Shown one piece after another: positions 1 through 5,242 of a DNA stretch of 5,242 nucleotides (the stretch's first letter is position 1; each line of letters begins with the position of its first letter). The notes under the pieces were generated by a model. It ran no database searches and was not told where the DNA came from. It saw nothing but the letters and a program-made list of their open reading frames with translations. Position numbers and translations under genes: made by a program. Source of the DNA: Planctomycetaceae bacterium. Its GTDB lineage: Bacteria > Planctomycetota > Phycisphaerae > Phycisphaerales > SM1A02. Where the stretch lies: contig CANJIC010000158.1 of NCBI GenBank assembly GCA_947474205.1, positions 1 to 5,242 on the forward strand, read 5' to 3'.

Positions 1-594
1 CGCGCCGACAAAATGGGCGAGCGACTTGCATGGGCTGGCGCCAACGCGAAGCAGTGGTGGTTGTTTGAACCAAAGCGCGAGCCGAGTCGTTTGTGGCTTG
101 GCGCGCGCGACACGCCAGTGCCAGATTCGCTGCTTCCATTTGCCGGACCTGACGCGTTGCTGGAATTGCTTGCGGCTAAAGCATGGCCCGAAAAATTAAG
201 CCTGTCGCAGGATCGTCCTGGAATTTTTTGGGCTGACTTTAATCGCCCCAAGCGCGGAGCATGGGTGAAGACTCGAGTTCAAGTTGAGACAAATACAGGG
301 TTTCCTAGCCATATTTGGCTTATGGATGCCAAAGGCAATGTGCTTGCGGAAAGTGAATTGAGCGAGCCCGTGATGGCGAACATGAACCACTTGCCCATGG
401 CGGACCGTCCAATGGTGGCGAGCAAGATCACGTTGAAGTCCGTGTCTAATATTGGCGTGTGGCAAATCTTTTGGGACGAACCTGGCGCGCGCGAAGATCG
501 ATTGAAAGATCGCCTGTTTGATCTTGAGGTGATCCGCGGCGTCATGCGACCAGCCGAAGTGATCGATCTTGAGAAGGGCCAACCCAAGCGATGA
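1..594 (+). CDS. Hypothetical protein, 5'-truncated, possibly LolA-like fold
   Basis: The reading frame is open to the left edge (Arg-Ala-Asp-Lys precede the first Met at base 13), so the gene most likely starts outside the window and only its C-terminal ~197 residues are seen. The visible part has no membrane segment. It alternates aromatic-rich strands (near WWLFEP, FWADF and HIWLMDAKGNVL) and charged turns. This pattern of 'tryptophan strand, then residue-by-residue description of a polymer' is reminiscent of LolA/LolB-like or DUF4292-type periplasmic proteins, which bind lipoproteins in a half-barrel. That is a resemblance only, with no diagnostic motif. The TGA stop overlaps the ATG of the RDD gene (ATGA, bases 591-594), implying one transcript and coupled translation. 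Function unknown; an envelope role is inferred from the likely fold and the membrane-protein neighbour. Confidence 0.7.
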   Translation, partial: RADKMGERLAWAGANAKQWWLFEPKREPSRLWLGARDTPVPDSLLPFAGPDALLELLAAKAWPEKLSLSQDRPGIFWADFNRPKRGAWVKTRVQVETNTGFPSHIWLMDAKGNVLAESELSEPVMANMNHLPMADRPMVASKITLKSVSNIGVWQIFWDEPGAREDRLKDRLFDLEVIRGVMRPAEVIDLEKGQPKR

Positions 595-2120
595 ACTATC
601 TCGCTCGATGTGTGTTTGCGTTGATCATGGTCTTGGTGGCGGCTTCCCCATTGCAGGATCACTTTGTACAGGGCACGCAAGCCGCCAGTAGTGGCGCGCA
701 TCTTTGGTGGATCTCCAAGAATTCAGATGATGCCACCGCCCGATTTGAATTGCTCCACCACGCAGCGGCGAATGACGAGCGGCAATTTCAAGTGGCGTCC
801 ACCTTCGTTGAAAAGCCGATCGCATTGGCCGCTGATGGCGAGCGGGTGTGGTTGGTGTTCGAGGCGCTCAACCACAAGATGGAGGTGGTTTCGGGCGAAA
901 CAAAATTTAATCCCGCAAGTGAGTTGTGGTTTATCACGCGGGGTGGAGCGTTGCAATTATGCCCAAGTATTGAGGGAAATTCGCTGGAATCATTGGCCGC
1001 GTTCAATGGCCAAGCGTGGGCGATTGTTCAAGGCGAGCCAGATGCGCAGGTGTTGCGTGCGGGTCAGTGGACCAGTGTCAAGTTGCCGCAAGCCATTAAT
1101 GAATGCCCAACTCGAATGCTGGTGGTTGCCGGCGGAGCCTTGAACGCGCTTGGACAAACCGCCGAACATTCCATCAGGCGCTTCAAGCGCGAGTCAGAGT
1201 CGTGGATTGAGTCGCCCATGGTGGCGCGGGAATTTTTATACGCAGTTGACCACGCTGCTCGCTTTGCGTGCGTGACCGGTTCATATTCCGAGCAAGCGCT
1301 GAATTGGGTTGAAGCCGGCGAGCTCGCGCCCATCATGGCAATTGCATTCAACAAATCTTCCCCCAAGGCAGACTCTGGCCAAGTGACTGGCATGGAAAGT
1401 GGATTTGCGTGGGTTGCGCAAACCGGCGATGCAACTCAAAACACTATGTTTGGCCAATCTTGGATGTCTGTGCTTAGTGATGGAGCGGCGGAATTTTCAG
1501 AGCCGATTGAATTGCATGTGCAACTTTCAAAGGCAAGCCGCTGGTATCACTTGCCAATTCTTGGCGTGCTTTCGCTGGGCGCCATCATTGCGGCGTTCTT
1601 GGTGCGTGCCCTGAATTCGCCGCTGAATCCACTGGAAAATGCGCGTTCCAAAGAAGGCGACATCAATTCCAAACCGCTTGCGCCAACGCCCGGGACGCCA
1701 TTTAAAAAGTGGCGGCGGATTCTGGCCACGTCCATCGATTTGCTTCCGTGCGCCATTGCTTCGCTTTTTATTTTTAAGAACCAATACGCAATCCAACTCT
1801 TGATCCCGCCGCTATGGAGCGCCGACATTGAAATGACCTTGCCATATATAGCCATGGTTGTAGCGGCGATCGCATTCTCCATGTTTGAGGAAATCATGTT
1901 CGGCCGCAGCATGGGCAAGCGCTTGATGGGCGGGCGTGTGGTTTCAATCCATGGTGAACCAGCCGCGTGGTGGCAACACATCGCGCGCAATCTTCTCAAG
2001 GGGTTGGTGTTGCTTTCACCGGTGCTCGCAATACCTAGTTTCATCAATCCACTTGGCGCGGGAATTCCTGAGATTATTTCTAGAACCAGAGTTGAAGCCA
2101 CGGAAGCCGACTCGGATTAA
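591..2120 (+). CDS. RDD family membrane protein with N-terminal extracytoplasmic propeller-like domain
   Basis: A 509-residue protein. Residues 1 to about 32 look like a signal peptide: Arg6, a hydrophobic run through Ala18, and a possible cleavage after TQA. Residues 35-315 form a soluble region with recurring strand units (ALAADGERVWLVF, SLAAFNGQAWAIVQ, LVVAGGALNALGQ) that resemble beta-propeller blades. A transmembrane helix spans about 321-340, followed by a Pro/Lys-rich cytoplasmic linker. The RDD domain covers about 370-495: Arg376 and Asp383 in RRILATSIDLL, helices near 380-396, 415-433 and 467-485, the loop GRSMGKRLMGGRVV (438-451) and Arg466 in ARNLLKG. RDD domains are three-helix membrane modules; some have been linked to Na+/H+ transport, but most have no known role. 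Translation probably depends on coupling to the upstream gene, because the nearest purine-rich tract (AAGGG at 574-578) lies 12 nt from the start. A sensor or channel with an external domain is inference. Confidence 0.9.
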   Translation: MNYLARCVFALIMVLVAASPLQDHFVQGTQAASSGAHLWWISKNSDDATARFELLHHAAANDERQFQVASTFVEKPIALAADGERVWLVFEALNHKMEVVSGETKFNPASELWFITRGGALQLCPSIEGNSLESLAAFNGQAWAIVQGEPDAQVLRAGQWTSVKLPQAINECPTRMLVVAGGALNALGQTAEHSIRRFKRESESWIESPMVAREFLYAVDHAARFACVTGSYSEQALNWVEAGELAPIMAIAFNKSSPKADSGQVTGMESGFAWVAQTGDATQNTMFGQSWMSVLSDGAAEFSEPIELHVQLSKASRWYHLPILGVLSLGAIIAAFLVRALNSPLNPLENARSKEGDINSKPLAPTPGTPFKKWRRILATSIDLLPCAIASLFIFKNQYAIQLLIPPLWSADIEMTLPYIAMVVAAIAFSMFEEIMFGRSMGKRLMGGRVVSIHGEPAAWWQHIARNLLKGLVLLSPVLAIPSFINPLGAGIPEIISRTRVEATEADSD

Positions 2121-2214
2121 AAGTATGCTTTCCAAAACCCCGCGCGGCGTGCGAGTGACCGACTGAATTTGTCCGTTGCGCCCCAAGGCGTGGGCGGCAT
2201 TCATGGGCCAAGTC

Positions 2215-2256
2215 ACGCAGTGAAATGCGTGCGGGAATTTGTGGCGTTTCATGCGT
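2215..2256 (+). other. Imperfect 13-bp hairpin
   Basis: ACGCA (2215-2219) pairs with TGCGT (2252-2256), and TGAAATGC (2221-2228) pairs with GCGTTTCA (2244-2251). There is one T-G wobble and a single bulged G at 2220, and the loop is 15 nt. No T-run follows on either strand, so it is not a canonical intrinsic terminator. It lies 95 nt after the RDD gene stop and could be a 3'-end stabilising or leader structure. Confidence 0.5.
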
Positions 2257-2294
2257 AATTCAGCCGAAGAATGCCTGCGGTTGTTGCTTTCCGT

Positions 2295-2319
2295 TGCCGC
2301 GCGTTGGAAGCGCGCGGCA
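2295..2319 (+). other. GC-rich 9-bp hairpin
   Basis: GCCGCGCG (2296-2303) and CGCGCGGC (2311-2318) are exact complements, extended by T2295-A2319, around a 7-nt loop TTGGAAG. The stem is very stable but no T-run follows, so termination is not supported. It ends 20 nt before the Shine-Dalgarno of the FliF-like gene, so a leader or translational role is possible. Confidence 0.55.
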
Positions 2320-2338
2320 TGAACTGATGAAGGGGCAT

Positions 2339-2343
2339 GGAGG
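2339..2343 (+). promoter_or_regulatory. Shine-Dalgarno GGAGG for the FliF-like gene
   Basis: GGAGG lies 6 nt before the GTG at 2350, ideal spacing, versus 12 nt before the ATG at 2356. This favours the GTG start. The motif sits in the loop of a short AGGG/CCCT hairpin (2331-2334 with 2344-2347), so it would stay exposed. Confidence 0.75.
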
Positions 2344-2349
2344 CCCTGC

Positions 2350-3663
2350 GTGAAGATGAAATTTCAAATCAATCCATTGTCTTGGAAACCGCAATTGGTG
2401 CTTGGCGCCTTGCTTGCCGCGGGTGTTCCAATTGCAGCCGTGGCATGGAAGTCCCATCGAGCGTCGAATGGTGTTTCAACAATTCAACAAGTGGCGGCGG
2501 ATCAGTCGGGTGCGCTTGGTGTGCCGGGAGCAGTTGACACAACAAAAATAAAACCAAGCATTGACGTAATTCATTCGTCAACCGACTTGTCCAATGGTGC
2601 GCAAACTTCGTTATCGGCAAACTCATTCGGGGGAATTCAAGCGTGGTTCGAGGGCAGCTCGAATCCATTTTTGACGACCGCGCAGGCCAAGGAGCGCAAG
2701 TTGCAAGATGCCTTGTCCAAAGTGGAGGCAGCGCTCATGCGTCGCGGCGATGTGCAGACCGTTTTTATTTTAGTGGATGAGCACGCGCAAAAAAATAGCG
2801 CTGGTGGATTTGTGGTCAAGAGTGAAGTGAACGCTGAGAATGCTTTGGGCAAGAGCAACGCGCCAAGTCGCAAGCCCAAGGCCGTGGTTTCCATTCGCAT
2901 GCGTGAAGGCTCATTGCCGATCAGCCTTGCGGACAGCGCTGGTTCCTTGGTGAGCGCCGCACTTGTGAATGTAGATGCCGAAGATGTTGAAGTGCTTGAT
3001 GAGCGCAGTGGCACGCGTGTTCGAGCGCAAATGTTGGACTTGTCATCATCTCTTGCGGCGCGCGAAGCATTGGCGGTGGCCGTGGCATGTGAGCAAGAAG
3101 AAGTCCAAAACGATTTCCAAAAAGTATTGGCGTTCACCAACTCGCCACCCGTGGTGTTGGATGTTGGCGTATTGCCGCAATCGCTGTGGACACAAGCATG
3201 GTGGTGGTGCGCGCTCTTGGGAGTGCTTGGGTTGGCCGGCACAATTTTAATATGGTGGAAATATGTGTCGCGCTCTTCGTCTACAAAAAGCGCGACATTG
3301 GCGAATGCCAGCGGCGCCTTGGTGGAAAATATCAACACGCTTCAAGACGCGGCGCCACTGGGCAGGTTCCAATTTTGGAGCGCGCCATTGGCATGCTCCT
3401 TGCATAAATGTGTCGCGGAAAAACCAGCGTTGATCGCGGCCACGCTTGTGCAACGTCTTGAAGGTGCGCCATCATCGCGTCAAGAGGTCGCCGCAATGAT
3501 GTTGGAGTTGGAACCGTGGGCGGCCGAACGAGTTCTTGGTGTATTGCCCGATCGATCGCTTGATGTGCTTGAACACGCAATCAAGAACCCCGGCGATCTG
3601 GTCGCCGCGCAACAGGTAAGAGCGCTGGCGGAAGCCATTGTTTCACTGCGAAACGCCGCATAA
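2350..3663 (+). CDS. Divergent short FliF-like protein with FliG-like C-terminal tail
   Basis: A 437-residue, two-helix membrane protein starting at GTG. A hydrophobic helix spans about 15-33. Residues 98-226 resemble the second ring-building region of FliF: WFEGSSNPFLTTAQAKERKLQDAL matches the family pattern before the 'GELARTI' helix, VQTVFILVDEH (135-145) the 'ArVHLA' strand, and PKAVVSIRMREG through AEDVEVLDERSG (176-221) the 'ASVvL...LVAsAVpgLdpenVtVvD' segment. A short third region (about 233-274) precedes a second helix at about 284-303. The cytosolic part, with VAEKPALIAATLVQRLE (355-371) and AAMMLELEPWAAERVLGVLP (381-400), resembles the repeated helices of FliG. FliF normally forms the flagellar MS ring and binds FliG through a short tail. 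Usual FliF length is about 540-570 residues; here the first ring-building region is missing or unrecognisable. Being an orphan without flagellar neighbours, its function could have diverged. Relationship to FliF is likely, exact function uncertain. Confidence 0.75.
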   Translation: MKMKFQINPLSWKPQLVLGALLAAGVPIAAVAWKSHRASNGVSTIQQVAADQSGALGVPGAVDTTKIKPSIDVIHSSTDLSNGAQTSLSANSFGGIQAWFEGSSNPFLTTAQAKERKLQDALSKVEAALMRRGDVQTVFILVDEHAQKNSAGGFVVKSEVNAENALGKSNAPSRKPKAVVSIRMREGSLPISLADSAGSLVSAALVNVDAEDVEVLDERSGTRVRAQMLDLSSSLAAREALAVAVACEQEEVQNDFQKVLAFTNSPPVVLDVGVLPQSLWTQAWWWCALLGVLGLAGTILIWWKYVSRSSSTKSATLANASGALVENINTLQDAAPLGRFQFWSAPLACSLHKCVAEKPALIAATLVQRLEGAPSSRQEVAAMMLELEPWAAERVLGVLPDRSLDVLEHAIKNPGDLVAAQQVRALAEAIVSLRNAA

Positions 3664-3693
3664 TTGAGCGTATTTTCTACATTTCGGTCAAGC

Positions 3694-3742
3694 CCAACGC
3701 ATTATTCACGATCGCTTTGACGCATGTGAAATAGTGTGTTGG
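3694..3742. terminator. Hairpin between converging genes, possible bidirectional terminator
   Basis: The arms 3694-3709 (starting CCAACGCA) and 3726-3742 (ending GTGTTGG) form a 16-bp stem with two G-T wobbles and one bulged A at 3729, closing a 16-nt loop. It sits in the 103-nt gap between the stops of the FliF-like gene (+) and the PIN/TRAM gene (-), exactly where a shared terminator is expected. No strong T-run follows on either strand, so Rho-independent termination is only moderately supported. Confidence 0.4.
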
Positions 3743-3766
3743 ATTGTTGCTTACACGTCGCAAAAA

Positions 3767-5050
3767 TTATCCACGCCTTGGATTTCTGCGCGTGTCCGCG
3801 TCGACATGCGCGGCCGGCGAATGCGGTTCCTTGGGTTGTTGCGTTGCCGCCGCCGCCATGCTCGCGGGAGTGGCCGGAGGCGCGCCCTCAATTTTTGCAA
3901 ACAACAATCTTCCAGCGTTGGTGGTGACAATGTTGGCAATCGTGGCCTCCACGCTCGCGCCAATTCGCGTGGCCGCGTCTTGGACAACCACCATGGTTCC
4001 GTCAGGCAAATATCCCACGCCTTGGCCGGCGGCTTCACCGGCCTTGATAATGGCCACGCTCAGAATGTCTCCCACACCAATCGTTGGGCGAAGTGATGCG
4101 ATCATGCTTGCAAGATTGACAATCGTCACGCCTTGGATTTTTCCAACCGACTCCAAGTTTGAATCGGTTGTCAGAACGCGCAGGCCGTCGCCTTTGGCGG
4201 CTTCAATTAGAAGACGATCGACACTAAGTCCGCTTACTCTGAAATTTTGCAGCGACACTTCAGTCCAAGCATTTTCCCTGAGTTTTATAAGGTTTTCCAA
4301 GCCACGGCGACCACGCGCGCGCTTGGTTTTGTCGCCACTGTCGGCCAGGCGTTGCAATTCATCCACCACAAAATTGGCAATGACCAGCGGCGCGTCAAGC
4401 AGCTTGGCGTTGGCAAGCGCAATAATGCGTCCATCGATCAACACGCTGGTGTCCACAAGCCACGGACGAACTCCACGCCGCGTGCGGCTGAACTCCACAT
4501 AGGGAATGACAAGGCGAAAATCATCCTTGGTGTTCAGCACCACGCTGACGCTGAGGTAGCAGACGATCAATCCAACAATGGACTTGCTCAAATTCAAATA
4601 CATCTTTGTTTGTGGATCGACAATTTCCCAGGCGTTGGCGACCGTGTCCAGCAGCGCGCCGAACGCGACCGCTCCGATTAATCCGAAACACACGCCAATA
4701 TAAATACCGACCACTCCCGCAATGCGCTTGTTGGGAGTCATGGCGTCGATCACCACCACGATCAATCCGACCGCGGTTGTTGCAATGCCCAAGCCAATCA
4801 CCGTGGCATAATTAAAATCAAATGTGGATTTCACGCTGCTCACCGTGAGCAACGCCACGCTGACGAGAAGCGTGATAAACAACAAACGGACCACTTGCAG
4901 TAAAAAACGTCCGGCACGCACATGATCTGACCCCGTGTTGGCAAGTGGTGGGTCGCTGGTGGTGTTGGAAAATCCATTGATTCCAAGGGAAATATCATTC
5001 ATTTCCTTGTCGGTCTGCGCTTGGGATTCCGCCGGCGTCTCTTGGGGCAT
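3767..5050 (-). CDS. Membrane PIN/TRAM domain protein (YacL family), putative RNase
   Basis: A 427-residue protein that I assign with good confidence. Four helices span about 49-71, 82-103, 109-132 and 156-172. A PIN nuclease domain follows at about 196-312: LVDTSVLIDGRI (Asp200, Asp206), VVDELQRLADSGD (Glu231), VDRLLIEAAK (Asp278) and LTTDSNL (Asp296) supply the acidic metal-binding residues, all intact. The TRAM-like part (about 320-388) contains the family hallmark GQGVGYLPDGTMVVV (342-356). YacL proteins pair a membrane anchor with a PIN domain and a nucleic-acid-binding TRAM domain, so a membrane-tethered ribonuclease is the family expectation; the in vivo substrate is generally not established. 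Residues 1-45 and the Ala/Pro-rich tail after about 389 look disordered. The start at 5050 has no Shine-Dalgarno. The alternative Met17 (ATG at 5000-5002, minus strand) has AAGGAA directly before it, too close for normal spacing, so the start is uncertain. Gene faces away from the SRP RNA. Confidence 0.93.
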   Translation of the reverse strand: MPQETPAESQAQTDKEMNDISLGINGFSNTTSDPPLANTGSDHVRAGRFLLQVVRLLFITLLVSVALLTVSSVKSTFDFNYATVIGLGIATTAVGLIVVVIDAMTPNKRIAGVVGIYIGVCFGLIGAVAFGALLDTVANAWEIVDPQTKMYLNLSKSIVGLIVCYLSVSVVLNTKDDFRLVIPYVEFSRTRRGVRPWLVDTSVLIDGRIIALANAKLLDAPLVIANFVVDELQRLADSGDKTKRARGRRGLENLIKLRENAWTEVSLQNFRVSGLSVDRLLIEAAKGDGLRVLTTDSNLESVGKIQGVTIVNLASMIASLRPTIGVGDILSVAIIKAGEAAGQGVGYLPDGTMVVVQDAATRIGASVEATIANIVTTNAGRLLFAKIEGAPPATPASMAAAATQQPKEPHSPAAHVDADTRRNPRRG

Positions 5051-5056
5051 ACTTTG

Positions 5057-5062
5057 ATTGTA
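5057..5062 (-). promoter_or_regulatory. Possible -10 element TACAAT for the PIN/TRAM gene
   Basis: On the minus strand TACAAT matches the -10 consensus TATAAT at five of six positions. A start about 7 nt downstream would fall at or next to the first base of the ATG at 5050, which would make the mRNA leaderless or move translation to Met17. No good -35 box lies 16-18 nt upstream, so support is limited. Confidence 0.35.
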
Positions 5063-5087
5063 CGGCGGCGGACGGCGAAGCTAGGAT
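5058..5087 (+). promoter_or_regulatory. Weak candidate promoter for the SRP RNA
   Basis: TTGTAC (5058-5063, three of six matches to the -35 consensus) and TAGGAT (5082-5087, four of six to the -10 consensus) are 18 nt apart. A start about 8 nt further on would match the 5' end of the SRP RNA helix near 5095-5096. Agreement of spacing with the RNA end is the main support; both boxes are poor. It overlaps the minus-strand TACAAT. Confidence 0.3.
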
Positions 5088-5095
5088 TTGAAGTT

Positions 5096-5221
5096 CACTG
5101 CTTTCAAGGACGGTCGGGCCCGTTGGGTGGGCGTCATGTGAACCTGGTCAGAGCTTGACCGCAGCAGCCATAAGCAGCGGCATCCATGCCGACGCAAGCC
5201 TGGCCGTCCTTGAAAGCAGTG
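5096..5221 (+). ncRNA. ffs: Bacterial small SRP RNA (4.5S RNA)
   Basis: This RNA binds the Ffh protein to form the signal recognition particle, which delivers ribosomes making membrane proteins to FtsY and SecYEG. The core is recognisable: GGTCAG (5146-5151) and AGCAGCC (5163-5169) are the two sides of the conserved Ffh-binding symmetric loop. The ends form a perfect 18-bp inverted repeat (5096-5113 with 5204-5221, CACTGCTTTCAAGGACGG), extended inward to about 24 bp with two G-U wobbles (5114-5119 with 5198-5203). A further inner helix pairs GCGTC (5131-5135) with GACGC (5191-5195). The length, about 126 nt, fits the small bacterial class rather than the long type with an Alu domain. The apical loop is not the usual GGAA: positions 5153-5162 read GCTTGACCGC, so a GC-closed hexaloop is likely. 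The exact ends are inferred from the helix. Neighbouring dnaX, often adjacent, is not visible before the edge. Confidence 0.87.
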
Positions 5222-5242
5222 GCATAGGAATTGATCGTGGCA
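5222..5242 (+). other. Sequence after the SRP RNA, no feature
   Basis: Only 21 nt remain to the window edge. Nothing recognisable: no T-run terminator and no clear start codon with a ribosome binding site. Confidence 0.3.

Larger units (their letters stand above)
2121..2349 (+). other. Intergenic region upstream of the FliF-like gene
   Basis: A 229-nt stretch with no credible gene. It holds hairpins at 2215-2256 and 2295-2319, then a Shine-Dalgarno at 2339-2343. I looked for sigma-54 (-24 GG / -12 GC) and sigma-28 flagellar promoters and found no properly spaced match. No convincing sigma-70 pair stands out either. The region may be a 5' leader for the downstream gene, or it may hold the end of the upstream operon's transcript; no T-run follows either hairpin. 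Confidence 0.5.

Noticed and set aside
2261..2290. Possible sigma-54 promoter around GCGGTTGTTGCTTT before the FliF-like gene
   Set aside because: The bases at the -24 position, 12 nt before the GC of TTGC, are CC instead of GG, so the invariant element is missing.
2324..2347. CTGATGA followed by a short stem, like a hammerhead ribozyme core
   Set aside because: The required GAAA directly after stem II is absent (the sequence continues GCGTGAAG), and no stems I or III with a cleavage site are evident.
2637..3338. Long minus-strand open frame opposite the FliF-like gene (233 codons)
   Set aside because: The plus-strand frame has a well-placed Shine-Dalgarno, two membrane helices and family motifs; the antisense product shows Ser/Thr/Ala/Asn-rich composition typical of a shadow frame.
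3744..4502. Long plus-strand open frame opposite the PIN/TRAM gene (252 codons)
   Set aside because: It is antisense to a gene with intact PIN and TRAM motifs, and its translation is low-complexity, rich in Arg, Ser, Thr and Ala, with no recognisable domain.
5096..5221. Inverted repeat as the ends of a small mobile element
   Set aside because: The repeat forms the closing helix of an RNA with the conserved SRP core; there are no flanking target-site duplications or transposase.

Overview
The window carries four protein-coding genes and one structured RNA gene. Nothing in it resembles an insertion sequence, CRISPR array, phage gene or tRNA. The protein repertoire (a divergent FliF-like protein, an RDD membrane protein with a long extracytoplasmic region, a membrane PIN/TRAM protein) and the mixed, moderately GC-rich codon use suggest a Gram-negative-type bacterium. 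A planctomycete, perhaps Phycisphaerae-like, is my best guess. That is an impression from protein style, not a database result.

Layout. 1-594 (+) is the 3' part of a gene whose product resembles LolA-like or periplasmic polymer-binding proteins. Its stop overlaps the start of the next gene (591-2120, +) in an ATGA, so the two are probably translationally coupled. That second product has a signal peptide, a propeller-like extracytoplasmic domain and a C-terminal RDD membrane domain. A 229-nt intergenic stretch (2121-2349) follows, holding two good hairpins and a strong Shine-Dalgarno. It leads into 2350-3663 (+), a short, divergent FliF-like protein (flagellar MS-ring family) with a cytoplasmic tail that resembles FliG helical repeats. 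No other flagellar gene is visible.

A hairpin at 3694-3742 lies between the two converging genes and may terminate one or both. The next gene (5050-3767, -) encodes a four-helix membrane protein with PIN and TRAM domains (YacL family). Divergent from it, at about 5096-5221 (+), is a bacterial small signal recognition particle RNA (4.5S RNA, ffs), recognised by the conserved GGTCAG...AGCAGCC core and a long closing helix.

Three of the four protein genes encode membrane proteins, and the SRP RNA serves insertion of such proteins, but this adjacency need not be functional. The main points of interest are the truncated FliF-like protein with a FliG-like tail, the SRP RNA with a non-GGAA apical loop, and the compact divergent promoter region that could give a leaderless PIN/TRAM mRNA. 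I found no convincing evidence of an entirely new system.
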